Shown in pieces: positions 9,294 through 18,243 of a stretch of DNA of 64,000 nucleotides. This DNA comes from Butyrivibrio sp. FCS014 (GTDB lineage: Bacteria; Bacillota; Clostridia; Lachnospirales; Lachnospiraceae). The DNA lies in assembly GCF_000526935.1 (NCBI RefSeq), contig NZ_JAHA01000019.1, positions 1 to 64,000 on the forward strand. Direction: 5' to 3'. The stretch's first letter is position 1; every line of letters begins with the position of its first letter. The notes under the pieces were generated by a model, which was not told the origin of the DNA, did no database searches, and worked only from the letters and a program-made list of their open reading frames with translations. The translations under genes and the position numbers were made by a program.

Positions 9294-9322
9294 AATATAG
9301 AACCGTTAAATCTTCAAATCAA
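9294..9322 (-). promoter_or_regulatory. possible sigma-A promoter for the last two cluster genes
   Basis: TTGATT (9322-9317) and TATATT (9299-9294) are separated by 17 nt on the minus strand. The -35 box lies inside the end of the upstream gene. It could allow expression of the DUF6115-like and MltG-like genes apart from the flagellar genes. Confidence 0.4.
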
Positions 9323-9692
9323 ACCCCGATGACAGATGAAGGTCCACAGGTTTCCCATTCCTGTCCCTCATGTTATCTGCTATTTTTTCCATCTGCTCTG
9401 TGGTCAGCTGACGCTCAACAACCTCGTCGTCGTCCCCCTGGTTTCTACGACGATTTTTGCCTCCGTCTCCCATGTACTCATTAGAGCCCTTGTCTTCCGC
9501 ATCAGCGTTCATCCCGTCCTGTGAGATATCATTCTTGGTGTTGACCTGATGCTGTTGATTCTCAACCTCATTGTTGAACTGAGTCTGGAAGTTGTGCTGA
9601 TCCGCAAGGGGTCTGGCTTCCTCTGCAGCTTTAATGCTGGTTACATCCGTTGACGTAGCCATTACGCCAAAATCAATTCTGGTTATGGACAT
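9306..9692 (-). CDS. small hydrophilic flagellar-cluster protein of unknown function
   Basis: A 128-residue protein rich in Asn, Gln, Asp and Glu, with no membrane segment or signal peptide. It contains a charged R-R-R-N-Q-G-D-D-D-E stretch and a C-terminal helix (L-T-T-E-Q-M-E-K-I-A-D-N-M-R). A GGAGG box precedes the ATG at 9692. It lies between the FapA-like and DUF6115-like genes and is probably cotranscribed with the sigma-28 gene. I do not recognise the family; composition suggests a partly disordered cytoplasmic protein. Confidence 0.6.
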   Translation of the reverse strand: MSITRIDFGVMATSTDVTSIKAAEEARPLADQHNFQTQFNNEVENQQHQVNTKNDISQDGMNADAEDKGSNEYMGDGGKNRRRNQGDDDEVVERQLTTEQMEKIADNMRDRNGKPVDLHLSSGFDLKI

Positions 9693-9741
9693 CGCTCATA
9701 CACCTCCTCTCTCCCTTTATATATCGGCCTGCGAGCCTTTA

Positions 9742-11319
9742 TCATATAGGTGCAGTCCGTACATCTCCCGAGTTTATAACAAACTTACTGTATTGAACAG
9801 GCTTTTTTACTATCATGGAAAGCTCCCCTATGTTGACAGTCGTCCCGGGATATGCTGTCCCCTCAACAATAACTTCAGCTTCCTTGGACTCTGCCAGCTT
9901 TGCCATGAGCTCCGAATATTCTGCGGAATCCTGCTCAATCTGCTGCGTAAGGGTTTTGTTCATCTCTATAAGCTTCTTGGCATTGGCAACCTGGTCAGGA
10001 GTGAACTTGGCGCCGGCCTTAAGCATCTTGGTAAAACCATCGATGGTGGGCTTTATACTATCTATATTTTTGCTGGCTGTCTGGATGTTCTTCTGCAGCT
10101 CTTTTAACCGGATCTTAAGCTGCGGATCTGCACCGACTTCGATAATAGTATTGGCTCCCATCTCAGACCCCAGCACCTTTGCCCTTATCTTATCTGCTGC
10201 AGTAACCTTACCGCCTGCTATGAAGCCTCTTCTTCCGGTAACGGTTATCTCTGTTCCCGAGGCCACCGTCGAATGAAGTATACATTCGCTGGTGATACTG
10301 CCTTTGGCCATTATGGTGGCGTTCTCAATGAACTTGGTGACAACATTTCCGCCGGCTTTTATATTGCCGCCTGCCTTGGCTCCGCATTCAAGTATAACAT
10401 CTGCCCCGGCATCAAGTGTAGCCCCTTCTACGATTCCTTTTACAACAATATTTCCTCCGGCCTTTACGCTGAAATTAGAAGCTATGACACCCTTTACTTC
10501 AACGCTGCCTTCGTATTCGATATTACCTGTGGAAACATCGACATTCTCAAGTACAAGAACATCTGATACGGTGATCTTGCCTTCTTTTATGGTAACGTGG
10601 CCTGACTTTCCTGCTGTAAGTGTAAGCTTATCTTCGGAAAGGACCGTGTTTTTGCCGTATTTTATAAAAGCGGATTTCACGGCATGAGGCTTGATGTTCT
10701 CGCCGTGAACATTTATACCGGGTTCTCCCGGCTTTTCGGGATGCAGAGTAGCCAGAAGCTGTCCGGCTTCCACATTGTTAATAAGATTCAAATGGAAATA
10801 GTCAACACTTCCGTCCTCTTTAAGGGTAGGCTTTGCCCTGAGATTTGCATTGAAATGAAGCTCAACTTTCGCATCCCGGCCCTGGACAACAGGTTTTCCC
10901 TGAGCGACAACAAGCGTTTTACAGTACTGCCTGTGTTCAAAAAAGTTATGTATAACATCTTTGTTGATGCCATAATTAACTTTTCTGTAAGCGAGACTGC
11001 TAAGGACCTCATTCTCAGTCATCAGCTCCGCTCCGTTTGATGGCGGGTAAAAAAATGCTGTGACAGTCATGCGGTCCTGAGAAATGTCGAACTTACAAGC
11101 CTCACGTTCAGGAAGAATCTGAGCGTCATTAAAGAGAACGACACTTTCGTCTGCTTTTGTCACAGCGTCATTGATTACAACTACGTCGTATTGAATTTTC
11201 CGATCGTCAAGATAGTCTCTGACATCGTTGACGTTTAGCGGGTCCCCGCCATCTGTCGGTGCAAACACTTTGATGCCGGTGCCTTTTGGCGTGATCACCA
11301 GTTGAAAATAACCATTCAT
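9742..11319 (-). CDS. FapA-family (DUF342) polymer-forming protein
   Basis: A 525-residue protein with an N-terminal mixed domain. The middle (about residues 150-380) has the hallmark DUF342 pattern: V-D-Y-F-H-L-N-L-I-N-N-V-E-A-G-Q-L-L-A, G-E-P-G-I-N-V-H-G, and many beta-helix turns such as G-N-I-V-V-K-G-I-V-E-G-A-T-L-D-A. A coiled coil (L-K-E-L-Q-K-N-I-Q-T-A-S-K-N) and a short beta domain follow. Such proteins commonly sit beside sigma-28 and chemotaxis genes in Firmicutes and are proposed to form polymers affecting envelope or motility; the molecular role is unsettled. It starts 21 nt after fliA and is surely in the same transcript. Confidence 0.8.
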   Translation of the reverse strand: MNGYFQLVITPKGTGIKVFAPTDGGDPLNVNDVRDYLDDRKIQYDVVVINDAVTKADESVVLFNDAQILPEREACKFDISQDRMTVTAFFYPPSNGAELMTENEVLSSLAYRKVNYGINKDVIHNFFEHRQYCKTLVVAQGKPVVQGRDAKVELHFNANLRAKPTLKEDGSVDYFHLNLINNVEAGQLLATLHPEKPGEPGINVHGENIKPHAVKSAFIKYGKNTVLSEDKLTLTAGKSGHVTIKEGKITVSDVLVLENVDVSTGNIEYEGSVEVKGVIASNFSVKAGGNIVVKGIVEGATLDAGADVILECGAKAGGNIKAGGNVVTKFIENATIMAKGSITSECILHSTVASGTEITVTGRRGFIAGGKVTAADKIRAKVLGSEMGANTIIEVGADPQLKIRLKELQKNIQTASKNIDSIKPTIDGFTKMLKAGAKFTPDQVANAKKLIEMNKTLTQQIEQDSAEYSELMAKLAESKEAEVIVEGTAYPGTTVNIGELSMIVKKPVQYSKFVINSGDVRTAPI

Positions 11320-11340
11320 TCTTTTTACCCCGCAACCATA

Positions 11341-12114
11341 TTATCTTGAATTTGTGAGTATCCCTAGATATTTGCCGAGTTTCTCCCTCATCTTCTGAAG
11401 AGCCCTGGTGTGAAGCTGAGAAATTCTGGACTCAGAAACCTCAAGAACTTCGCTTATCTCCTTAAGTGTCAGTTCTTCATAATAATAAAGCAGTATGACT
11501 TTCTTCTCCTTGTCAGTCAGAAGTTCAAGAGACTCAGCCAGCATCTTCTTAAGCTCTTCCTTCTCAACCGCCTCCTCGGGCTTTACGAATGAAGAACTGT
11601 GATTATTGGAATCATCGGTAATGTCTGAACCCTGATCCATAAACTCGTTCAAAGAAACAACGCCGGTGACTTTCATCTGGTTCTGCCAGTTCTGATACTC
11701 ATCTTCGCTGATCTCCATTTTTGCAGCGATCTCGGCATCGGTGGCAACGTGGCCGCCATCTCTTTCTATCTCTCTGATAGCCGCATCGATTTTCTTCTGA
11801 CGTTGTCTGATGGTACGGGGAATCCAGTCCATTTTCCTTATCTGATCCAGAATAGCTCCGCGGATCCTAAGACTCGCATATGTCTCAAATTTAACGTCTT
11901 TCATAAGATCGAATTTATCTATGGCATCAATAAGTCCAAAGATACCATAGCCTACAAGATCATCGTATTCCACGTTAAATCCAAGGTACATACTAAGCCT
12001 TCCGGCAACCAGTTTTACCAGAGGAGCATACTCAAGTATCAGCTTCTCCCTGATATCAGCTGACTTGGTCTTATTATATTCAGTCCATAATTTATTTCTG
12101 CCTGCCTCGTCCAT
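11341..12114 (-). CDS. fliA: RNA polymerase sigma-28 (FliA/SigD/WhiG family)
   Basis: Directs transcription of late flagellar and chemotaxis genes. The 257-residue protein has region 2 (Y-A-P-L-V-K-L-V-A-G-R-L, Y-D-D-L-V-G-Y-G-I-F-G-L-I-D-A-I-D-K-F-D, F-E-T-Y-A-S-L-R-I-R-G-A-I-L-D), the W-I-P-R-T-I-R-Q motif, region 3, and region 4 (L-T-L-K-E-I-S-E-V-L-E-V-S-E-S-R-I-S-Q-L-H-T-R-A). Matching sites TAAA-N16-GCCGATAT and TTAA-N15-TCCGATAT occur upstream of cheA and fliK in this window, so it probably feeds back on its own cluster. No anti-sigma flgM is seen here. Confidence 0.95.
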   Translation of the reverse strand: MDEAGRNKLWTEYNKTKSADIREKLILEYAPLVKLVAGRLSMYLGFNVEYDDLVGYGIFGLIDAIDKFDLMKDVKFETYASLRIRGAILDQIRKMDWIPRTIRQRQKKIDAAIREIERDGGHVATDAEIAAKMEISEDEYQNWQNQMKVTGVVSLNEFMDQGSDITDDSNNHSSSFVKPEEAVEKEELKKMLAESLELLTDKEKKVILLYYYEELTLKEISEVLEVSESRISQLHTRALQKMREKLGKYLGILTNSR

Positions 12115-12141
12115 GCATCTTTTCCCCGGTCAATATTTTTT

Positions 12142-12483
12142 CTAGAAGTCAGATGTAATATTCTGGTCATCCACAGAGGTTACATCTTCACCACCCTCGG
12201 CTTCCATTGCGGCCCTTGCCTCTTCCTCAAGTCTTTCAGCCTCAGCTTTTTCGGCCATGGCTTTCTCGTAATTCACATCGAGGAACCTGTTTATCATCTT
12301 CTCAATGATAAGTCCGATGATAAGGAACACCACAACGGATGCAAAAACAATAATAAACCAATCACGTACCGGATAGTGCTTAAAGTAAGTGAAAAGAGCT
12401 ATGATCGCTGTACATCCAAGCACTATCAGCGGTGTGATCAGTTTTGTATTAACTTTTTTAATCTGTTCAATATCGGTATTCAT
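12142..12483 (-). CDS. small two-helix membrane protein of unknown function
   Basis: 113 residues with two predicted membrane segments (L-I-V-L-G-C-T-A-I-I-A-L-F and F-I-I-V-F-A-S-V-V-V-F-L-I-I-G-L-I-I), then a charged helical, Ala/Glu-rich tail that should lie in the cytoplasm. It overlaps the cheD stop by 4 nt and precedes fliA by 27 nt, implying coupled translation. Similar short membrane genes sit at this place in related clusters. I do not know a function. Confidence 0.65.
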   Translation of the reverse strand: MNTDIEQIKKVNTKLITPLIVLGCTAIIALFTYFKHYPVRDWFIIVFASVVVFLIIGLIIEKMINRFLDVNYEKAMAEKAEAERLEEEARAAMEAEGGEDVTSVDDQNITSDF

Positions 12484-12965
12484 ATGGTCTTCTCAGGCTT
12501 TCCTACAGCTCTGATAACAAAATTACCGTTCTCGGGATAAAAAATAACTGTCCTTCCGTAAGAATCTCCGGTATCCTGTGCCAAAACCGGAATGTTCATC
12601 TCCTTGAGCTTTTTAAGCGTGGCCTGAACATTTCTGTCGCCGACACGCATAGCGTTATTGCTTGACTGAAAAGCAAACATCTGAGCTCCGCCTGCGATCT
12701 TGGCCACAAGCCTTGATCTGCTGGCTCCTTTTGCAACTATCTGCTTTATGAGCTCTTCTATGCCCGTATCGGCAAACTTGGGGATATTAGAATTATTTTT
12801 TATCTCGGTTGAATCAGGTAGCATGATATGTGCCAGGCCGCCTATCTTGGTAACAGGGTCTCTCACAGCAATTCCCACACAGGAACCAAGTCCCAGTGTA
12901 GTGATTCCGTCAGGGCTGACACAAATATTCAGATCGGCCATACCAACCTTAATAATTTGGCTCAT
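12480..12965 (-). CDS. cheD: chemotaxis receptor glutamine deamidase CheD
   Basis: Deamidates glutamines on methyl-accepting receptors and is titrated by CheC. The 161-residue product shows the catalytic triad region: G-L-G-S-C-V-G-I-A (Cys about 28), G-G-L-A-H-I-M-L-P (His about 45) and a Thr/Ser site further on, with K-I-A-G-G-A-Q-M-F and G-D-R-N-V-Q-A. It follows cheC by 12 nt, the usual CheC/CheD pairing of B. subtilis-type adaptation. Confidence 0.93.
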   Translation of the reverse strand: MSQIIKVGMADLNICVSPDGITTLGLGSCVGIAVRDPVTKIGGLAHIMLPDSTEIKNNSNIPKFADTGIEELIKQIVAKGASRSRLVAKIAGGAQMFAFQSSNNAMRVGDRNVQATLKKLKEMNIPVLAQDTGDSYGRTVIFYPENGNFVIRAVGKPEKTI

Positions 12966-12977
12966 ATATTTCCCTCA

Positions 12978-13616
12978 TTAAACATCAATGTCTCCCATTC
13001 CGAGAGATGACAGAATCTTTTTGTAACCATCCATATCAGGCAAAAGAATGAAATATCCGCTAAGCTTAAGTTCATCAAAGAACTGAGTCTCAATCAGGAG
13101 TATCTTGTCGCCCATCATTCCGAACTGGATAGCCGGTACGCTAAGGATGGCAGCTGCCATATCAATGGCCACATAAGGAACCGAAGGAACAAGCTTAAGG
13201 TTTGTCATCATCGAAAGTGAATTCAGATAGGATCCGGTGATGATATTACCTACTTCCTTTAAGGCTGACATTTCAACCTCATCAAATTCCTGGTCTTCAG
13301 GTTTGGCGCCTGTTCCCATAAGCTTATCCACGAGATGTCTTGCAGCCTGCTTGCCAAGAAGGAACATGATACTTCCGTCTATATCTCCCTCCACTGCAAG
13401 ATAAATGCCTGCCATTATCTTCTCTGCTCCGCCCATCATATCCCCGACATCCTTGAAGTCAAGAAGTCGTACCTGAGGAACAGACATATCAACCTTTGTT
13501 CCAATCATCTGCGCCAAGGCTGTAGTGGCATTACCGGCTCCGATATTGCCCAGCTCCTTGAGCACATCAAAGTACTGGCTGGATAAATTATCCAGACTCA
13601 TTTCTCCCATATTCAA
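12978..13616 (-). CDS. cheC: CheY-P phosphatase CheC
   Basis: Dephosphorylates CheY-P and binds CheD. The 212-residue protein has two family phosphatase motifs of the form E-x3-N-x22-P: E-L-G-N-I-G-A-G-N-A-T-T-A-L and E-V-G-N-I-I-T-G-S-Y. It lies between cheW and cheD with short gaps. The ATG at 13616 is used; the internal Met (M-S-L-D-N-L) is possible. Confidence 0.93.
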   Translation of the reverse strand: MNMGEMSLDNLSSQYFDVLKELGNIGAGNATTALAQMIGTKVDMSVPQVRLLDFKDVGDMMGGAEKIMAGIYLAVEGDIDGSIMFLLGKQAARHLVDKLMGTGAKPEDQEFDEVEMSALKEVGNIITGSYLNSLSMMTNLKLVPSVPYVAIDMAAAILSVPAIQFGMMGDKILLIETQFFDELKLSGYFILLPDMDGYKKILSSLGMGDIDV

Positions 13617-13624
13617 TCCTCCAA

Positions 13625-14119
13625 TCAGCCTGCGTTAGAAGCCTTCTCTTTTACTTCCTTCTCAGCCACAACAGCGTCCAGATCAAGAATAGAAACGAGG
13701 CCGCCGTCGTAATGTCCGACACCGTTTACGAATGACGCATTGGCTTTGCCCTTCTTGTCGTCGTAACGTACCTTCTCAATATTGTTGGAATCAAGAGTAA
13801 GAACCTGATTAACCTGATCTACAATAATGCCCACAAGATCTCCTTCACCGGTCTTAAGAATGATGATCCTGCTCTTGCCGGTGATCTCATCTTCAGCAAG
13901 TCCCATCTTCATTCTTACGCTCATTACAGGAACGATCTCACCACGGATATTGATAACTCCCTTTAAGTAATCGTCAACCTTGGGAACTCTGGTGATCTGC
14001 TGCATTCTTACAATATTATCGATGAATTTGATGTTGATGCCATACTGCTCATCATCAATCTTAATAACTATATACTGGATAAGTTCTCCGCTTTCCTTAT
14101 TATCTCTCAGCTCATTCAT
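13625..14119 (-). CDS. cheW: chemotaxis coupling protein CheW
   Basis: Links receptors to CheA in the signalling array. The 164-residue SH3-like protein carries Y-I-V-I-K-I-D-D-E-Q-Y-G-I, V-P-K-V-D-D-Y-L-K-G-V-I-N-I-R-G-E-I-V-P-V and G-I-I-V-D-Q-V-N-Q-V, all typical of CheW. Its C-terminal tail (V-A-E-K-E-V-K-E-K) is charged. It directly follows cheA. Confidence 0.94.
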   Translation of the reverse strand: MNELRDNKESGELIQYIVIKIDDEQYGINIKFIDNIVRMQQITRVPKVDDYLKGVINIRGEIVPVMSVRMKMGLAEDEITGKSRIIILKTGEGDLVGIIVDQVNQVLTLDSNNIEKVRYDDKKGKANASFVNGVGHYDGGLVSILDLDAVVAEKEVKEKASNAG

Positions 14120-14138
14120 ATCGATAATCTCCCTTTCT

Positions 14139-16260
14139 TTAGATTATTGAATTGGTATCAAGGATAAGAGCAATCTCGCCGTCTCCAAGGATAGTAGCGC
14201 CGCTGATAAACTTACATTTAGCAGTGTACTTGCCAAGAGGCTTGATAACTATTTCCTGCTGTCCCATCAATTCGTCGATAACAAGTCCAACCTGCTGATC
14301 GCCCTTTCTGGCGATAACCACAACCATGTCCTCATCGGGAGATTTTGTGGATTCTGTATCAAGGACTTCATTGAGCCTTATGATAGGAGTTACGCTTCCA
14401 CGAAGATTGATAACTTCCCTGTTCTCAACCAGCTTAAGATCTGAAGGTGTTACATCTTCGATACTCTGGATGGAATCAAGAGGAATAGCATATTTCTCTT
14501 CGCCGATGATAACCATGAGAGCCTGGATGATAGCCAGTGTAAGAGGAAGTCTGATAACCCATGTGGAGCCCTCTCCAAGCTTTGTTCTAACCGTTACTTC
14601 ACCGGAAAGTGATTCTACCTTTGACTTAACAACGTCAAGGCCTACACCTCTTCCGGAAATTTCAGATACCTGCTTTGCAGTAGAGAATCCGGGATGGAAC
14701 AAGAGCTCAACGCACTGCTTCTCTGTAAGAAGAGCTGCCTGCTCGGGAGTAACTACGCCCTTTTCAATAGCCTTATTCTTAACTGCTTCTGCATCGATAC
14801 CGTTACCGTCATCACCAACCTCGATAACAACGCTGTTGCCATCCTGGAAAGCGTGAAGGAAAATCTGTCCTACATCGGGTTTGCCACGCTGTGCACGAAG
14901 TTCAGCTGACTCAATACCATGGTCGGCACTGTTTCTTATAAGGTGCATCAGAGGATCACCGATCTCATCAACCACTGTACGGTCCATTTCTGTCTCTTCA
15001 CCGGTCATGGTCAGTTCCATCTTCTTGCCCAGTGTCTTGTTAAGATCACGGATCATACGAGGGAATTTCTGAAGTACGCTCTCAATAGGAACCATTCGAA
15101 CTTTCATGACAGATTCATGAAGGTTTTGTGGTTACACTCTCAAGGTACTCAATCTGTTCATTTACGTTGCTTACGCCTGAAGTGTTGGCTGCGGAAATAA
15201 GTGAGTTCTTCGCAATGATAAGCTCACTTACCAGGTTCATGAGAACATCCAGTTTCTCTATATCAACACGAACTGTTCTGTTAACAACAGGCTTTCCGAC
15301 AGGCTTCTTGCCTCCGGCTCCGCCGGCTGCCGCTGCGGGTGCAGGTGCCTGAGCAGCTGCGGGAGCAGGTGCAGGTGCCGCTGCCTTAGCGGGTTCTGCT
15401 GCAGGTTCAGGTGCGGGAGCTTCTTCCTTATCTTCAGTGCTCTTGGCACCGCTTAAGTCAAATTCTCCGCATTCACAGCCTTCAACTTCCGAAACGGCCT
15501 TAACAATCTCTTCGACCTTTTCTTTGGATTCATCTGTAATCACAACAAGGCTGAAGCTATATTCAAATTTTTCGTCTTCAATATCCTGAGTTGAGGGATC
15601 CGATACTGCGATCTCACCAATTTCTTCCAGGCCTTTGAATACAAGGAAGCCTCTTGCTGCCTTAAGAATACAGGACTCCTGAATATGTACGGTCACGCCG
15701 TAAATCTTCTTGCCCTGAGAAGCAGCTTCTTCCAATGTGGATTTAACTGATGGATCGAGTTTGATAGCTCTGTAATCTGTTGTTCCGTCTGCGCCGGCGG
15801 GAGCATCAGATGCAGGTGCTGCTTCAGCTGCGGGAGCTGCATCGGCAGCAGGAGCTGCAGCGGCATCGCCGCCGCTTGTACCATTCCTGATATCTGCAAG
15901 AGCTTTTATGATGTTCTGGTGTTCATCAGTACCCTCGTCCTGATTCTCAGTGATGTTGTCTACATATCCCTGAATAGCATCAAGACACTGCAGGAGAACA
16001 TCAATATCCGCGGATTTGATCTTGATCTTGCCGCCACGAACATCGGAGAATACATCCTCCATATCGTGGGTAAGGTTCTGCATCCTTGTATAGCCCATTG
16101 TTCCAGCCATACCCTTCATGGAATGGGCAGATCTGAAGATCTCGTTGATACAATCCTCGTTCTCGGGATCCTGCTCCAGAGTCATAATGTTGTCATTAAG
16201 TGACTGAAGGTGCTCCTTGGCTTCATCGAGAAAGACACTTAGATACTGGGAAACATCCAT
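14139..16260 (-). CDS. cheA: chemotaxis histidine kinase CheA, one apparent frameshift
   Basis: Autophosphorylates in response to receptors and passes phosphate to CheY and CheB. The first frame (16260-15115) has the Hpt domain (F-R-S-A-H-S-M-K-G-M-A-G, His about 46), two Ala/Pro-rich linkers, a P2-like domain and the start of the dimerisation domain (M-N-L-V-S-E-L-I-I-A-K-N). The second frame (15107-14139) has the kinase N box (R-N-S-A-D-H-G-I-E), G1 (D-D-G-N-G-I-D), G2 (G-R-G-V-G-L-D-V-V) and a CheW-like domain. Deleting one A from the AAAA run near 15125 joins V-T-T to N-L-H-E-S-V-M-K-V-R-M-V-P, a normal CheA stretch. Sequencing error is likely. Confidence 0.93.
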
Positions 16261-16335
16261 AACCTATTTACCTCCATATAGAAATGTGATAGATTTCAAA
16301 AGCTTAGCACGTAATTGCGCATACTTTTGAACATA

Positions 16336-16363
16336 ATATCGGCATTCTGAATGGAGGAATTTA
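16336..16363 (-). promoter_or_regulatory. sigma-28 promoter upstream of cheA
   Basis: TAAA (16363-16360) and a perfect GCCGATAT (16343-16336) are separated by 16 nt on the minus strand, matching the sigma-D/sigma-28 consensus. The 145-nt cheB-cheA gap is otherwise empty, and the site lies about 75 nt before the cheA ATG. It would give cheA-W-C-D and fliA a separate late promoter. Confidence 0.7.
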
Positions 16364-16405
16364 GAAACATAAGATAAAAGAAAAATTAAAAAGTAATGAA
16401 AACCC

Positions 16406-17476
16406 TCAATTCACGCCGACATTCATTATGATTTCCTGGGCTACATTCTCAAGCTTTACAACCTGATCAACAAGTCCAGCTGTTGCAACTGCTTTGGGCA
16501 TTCCGTATACGGTGCAGGTACTTTCCTCCTGACCGATAACATGTACTTTTTTCTTAGATTTCAGATTCCTGATTCCTTCGGTACCGTCCGCTCCCATTCC
16601 GGTAAGTACGACACAACAGATCTCGTCGTAATCGGAATCCATGAGGGACTCGTACATATAATTTGCACAGGGCCTTACACCCTCTCTTGTGGGGCCGTCC
16701 ACATAGTGGATAGTGCTCTTACCGCCGCTCTTCACTACATGCATATGTTTGCCGCCCCTGGAGATGTAAACTGTTCCGGCCTGAAGAACATCGCCTTCAG
16801 CTGCCTCTTTTACGTGTACCTCTGACAGAGAATCAAGTCTCTCTGCAAGAGATGCCGTAAATCCTTCAGGCATATGCTGTACCAGAACTACCGGAGTCTT
16901 GAGGTTCTTAGGCAGCTTCGGAATAACTGACTGAAGTGCTCTGGGACCTCCTGTTGAACTGGCAATGGCAACGATCTTATTACCGGTAATCTTGCTGGCA
17001 GATTTGGTAACCAGCTCGATAACCTTGCGGGATTCCTTGGCTTCTTCAAAAGAGAATGCCTTGGGTGCGGTAGGTGCCTTACTGTTTGCCACAGCAGCCA
17101 ACGTGTTGATAAACTGCTTTGCAAAGTCCTCACCCCTGCACTCGGAAGCTCTGTCAGGCTTGTGCACAAAGTCAAGAGCTCCCAGATCGAGCGCATCCAT
17201 GGTAACCTTTGCACCTTCCTTGGTATCGGTGCTGGCCATCATGATCTTGGCTCTGATCTTGAGTCTCTGTACCTCTTTGAGCATCGTTATACCGTCCATA
17301 CGAGGCATGTTGATGTCAAGAACTACAGCGTCATAGGTATTCTTTTTAAGAAGTTCCAATCCCTCAATTCCGTCTTTGGCCTTGTCAACCACCTGGAATC
17401 TTGAATCTGCATTAATAATATCACTTAATACAGTTCTCATGAGTGCAGAGTCATCAATAATAAGAATTTTTTTCAT
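16406..17476 (-). CDS. cheB: chemotaxis protein-glutamate methylesterase CheB
   Basis: Removes methyl groups from receptors when phosphorylated by CheA. The receiver domain holds D-D-S-A-L-M-R and the phospho-acceptor in V-L-D-I-N-M-P-R-M-D (Asp about 54). The C-terminal esterase has the catalytic Ser in A-I-A-S-S-T-G-G-P-R, His in L-V-Q-H-M-P-E-G-F-T and Asp in G-M-G-A-D-G-T-E-G. The 356-residue length is normal. The product lies 3' of the PilZ gene with a 2-nt gap. No cheR is found in this window, so the partner methyltransferase must be elsewhere. Confidence 0.95.
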   Translation of the reverse strand: MKKILIIDDSALMRTVLSDIINADSRFQVVDKAKDGIEGLELLKKNTYDAVVLDINMPRMDGITMLKEVQRLKIRAKIMMASTDTKEGAKVTMDALDLGALDFVHKPDRASECRGEDFAKQFINTLAAVANSKAPTAPKAFSFEEAKESRKVIELVTKSASKITGNKIVAIASSTGGPRALQSVIPKLPKNLKTPVVLVQHMPEGFTASLAERLDSLSEVHVKEAAEGDVLQAGTVYISRGGKHMHVVKSGGKSTIHYVDGPTREGVRPCANYMYESLMDSDYDEICCVVLTGMGADGTEGIRNLKSKKKVHVIGQEESTCTVYGMPKAVATAGLVDQVVKLENVAQEIIMNVGVN

Positions 17477-17478
17477 AA

Positions 17479-18219
17479 TTAAGTCTGCTTCTTTCTGATT
17501 TTTCGTTCTTCCTCAAAGATAAAATGAATGATATCTTCTCTGGAGGTTTCCTCAATGTACACGTACTGAATGCGGTGCTCAAAAAGTCCCGGCCTGCTCT
17601 CCAGTTCCTGTACCTTCAACACGTTACAGATCATCTCATACTCTTTGGGGTAGGCAGTTCCCGGCAGATGGTATGCACAGTATATCGTGCTTCCCTCTTC
17701 GTATTTGAAATTAGCCACAAATCGAAGACCGCCGCCGCTGATGTCTACAACAACGCTCTTTTGGAGATTGTCCCCCGGCTCAACAAGATATTTCCTGTTC
17801 TTCTCGAAAGCCTCAAGCTCCTCCTTAGAGCACATTCTGGATTTTAACTCCAAAGCACAGCTGAATCTGTAGTACTCTCGCCTTTGCAGTTTCTGTAGTT
17901 CACTTGTCAGATCCAGAACCAGAATATACATGTTGTCGCTTCGGTATCTGTCGACAATCTTGGCAAAGCACTGAAAAAGCCCTCTCGTGCTGTAGAAGCA
18001 AAGGCTGTACTCACCATCAACAGGTAAAAGAACTATCTTCCCCCTCTCAAAGGGCATCAAGATCTCAATCCTGTCGTCTGAAGTCACATCCATTATCTTG
18101 CTCATATAGATGTGCTTGGTCCGTACATCCTCATCCATCCATATCTTGCCCGTAGCCTTCAGTTCCACTCTGTTGCCTGGTGAAATATAGTCAGTGAGCA
18201 TGTAATAAGTTATCTCCAA
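17479..18219 (-). CDS. YcgR-like flagellar brake protein with PilZ domain
   Basis: Probable cyclic di-GMP effector slowing or reversing the flagellar motor. The N-terminal YcgR-like beta domain (about residues 1-105) precedes a PilZ domain with the binding motifs R-R-E-Y-Y-R-F-S and D-I-S-G-G-G-L-R-F. The 246-residue length matches YpfA/YcgR homologues of Firmicutes. It lies between flhG and cheB. Intact RxxxR and DxSxxG motifs suggest that it binds cyclic di-GMP. Confidence 0.85.
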   Translation of the reverse strand: MEITYYMLTDYISPGNRVELKATGKIWMDEDVRTKHIYMSKIMDVTSDDRIEILMPFERGKIVLLPVDGEYSLCFYSTRGLFQCFAKIVDRYRSDNMYILVLDLTSELQKLQRREYYRFSCALELKSRMCSKEELEAFEKNRKYLVEPGDNLQKSVVVDISGGGLRFVANFKYEEGSTIYCAYHLPGTAYPKEYEMICNVLKVQELESRPGLFEHRIQYVYIEETSREDIIHFIFEEERKIRKKQT

Positions 18220-18243
18220 TCATTAATATAATAATATTATACC

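Noticed and set aside
10292-10687. Plus-strand open frame opposite the FapA-like gene
   Set aside because: Shadow frame of the beta-helix repeats on the other strand; no start signal or recognisable product.
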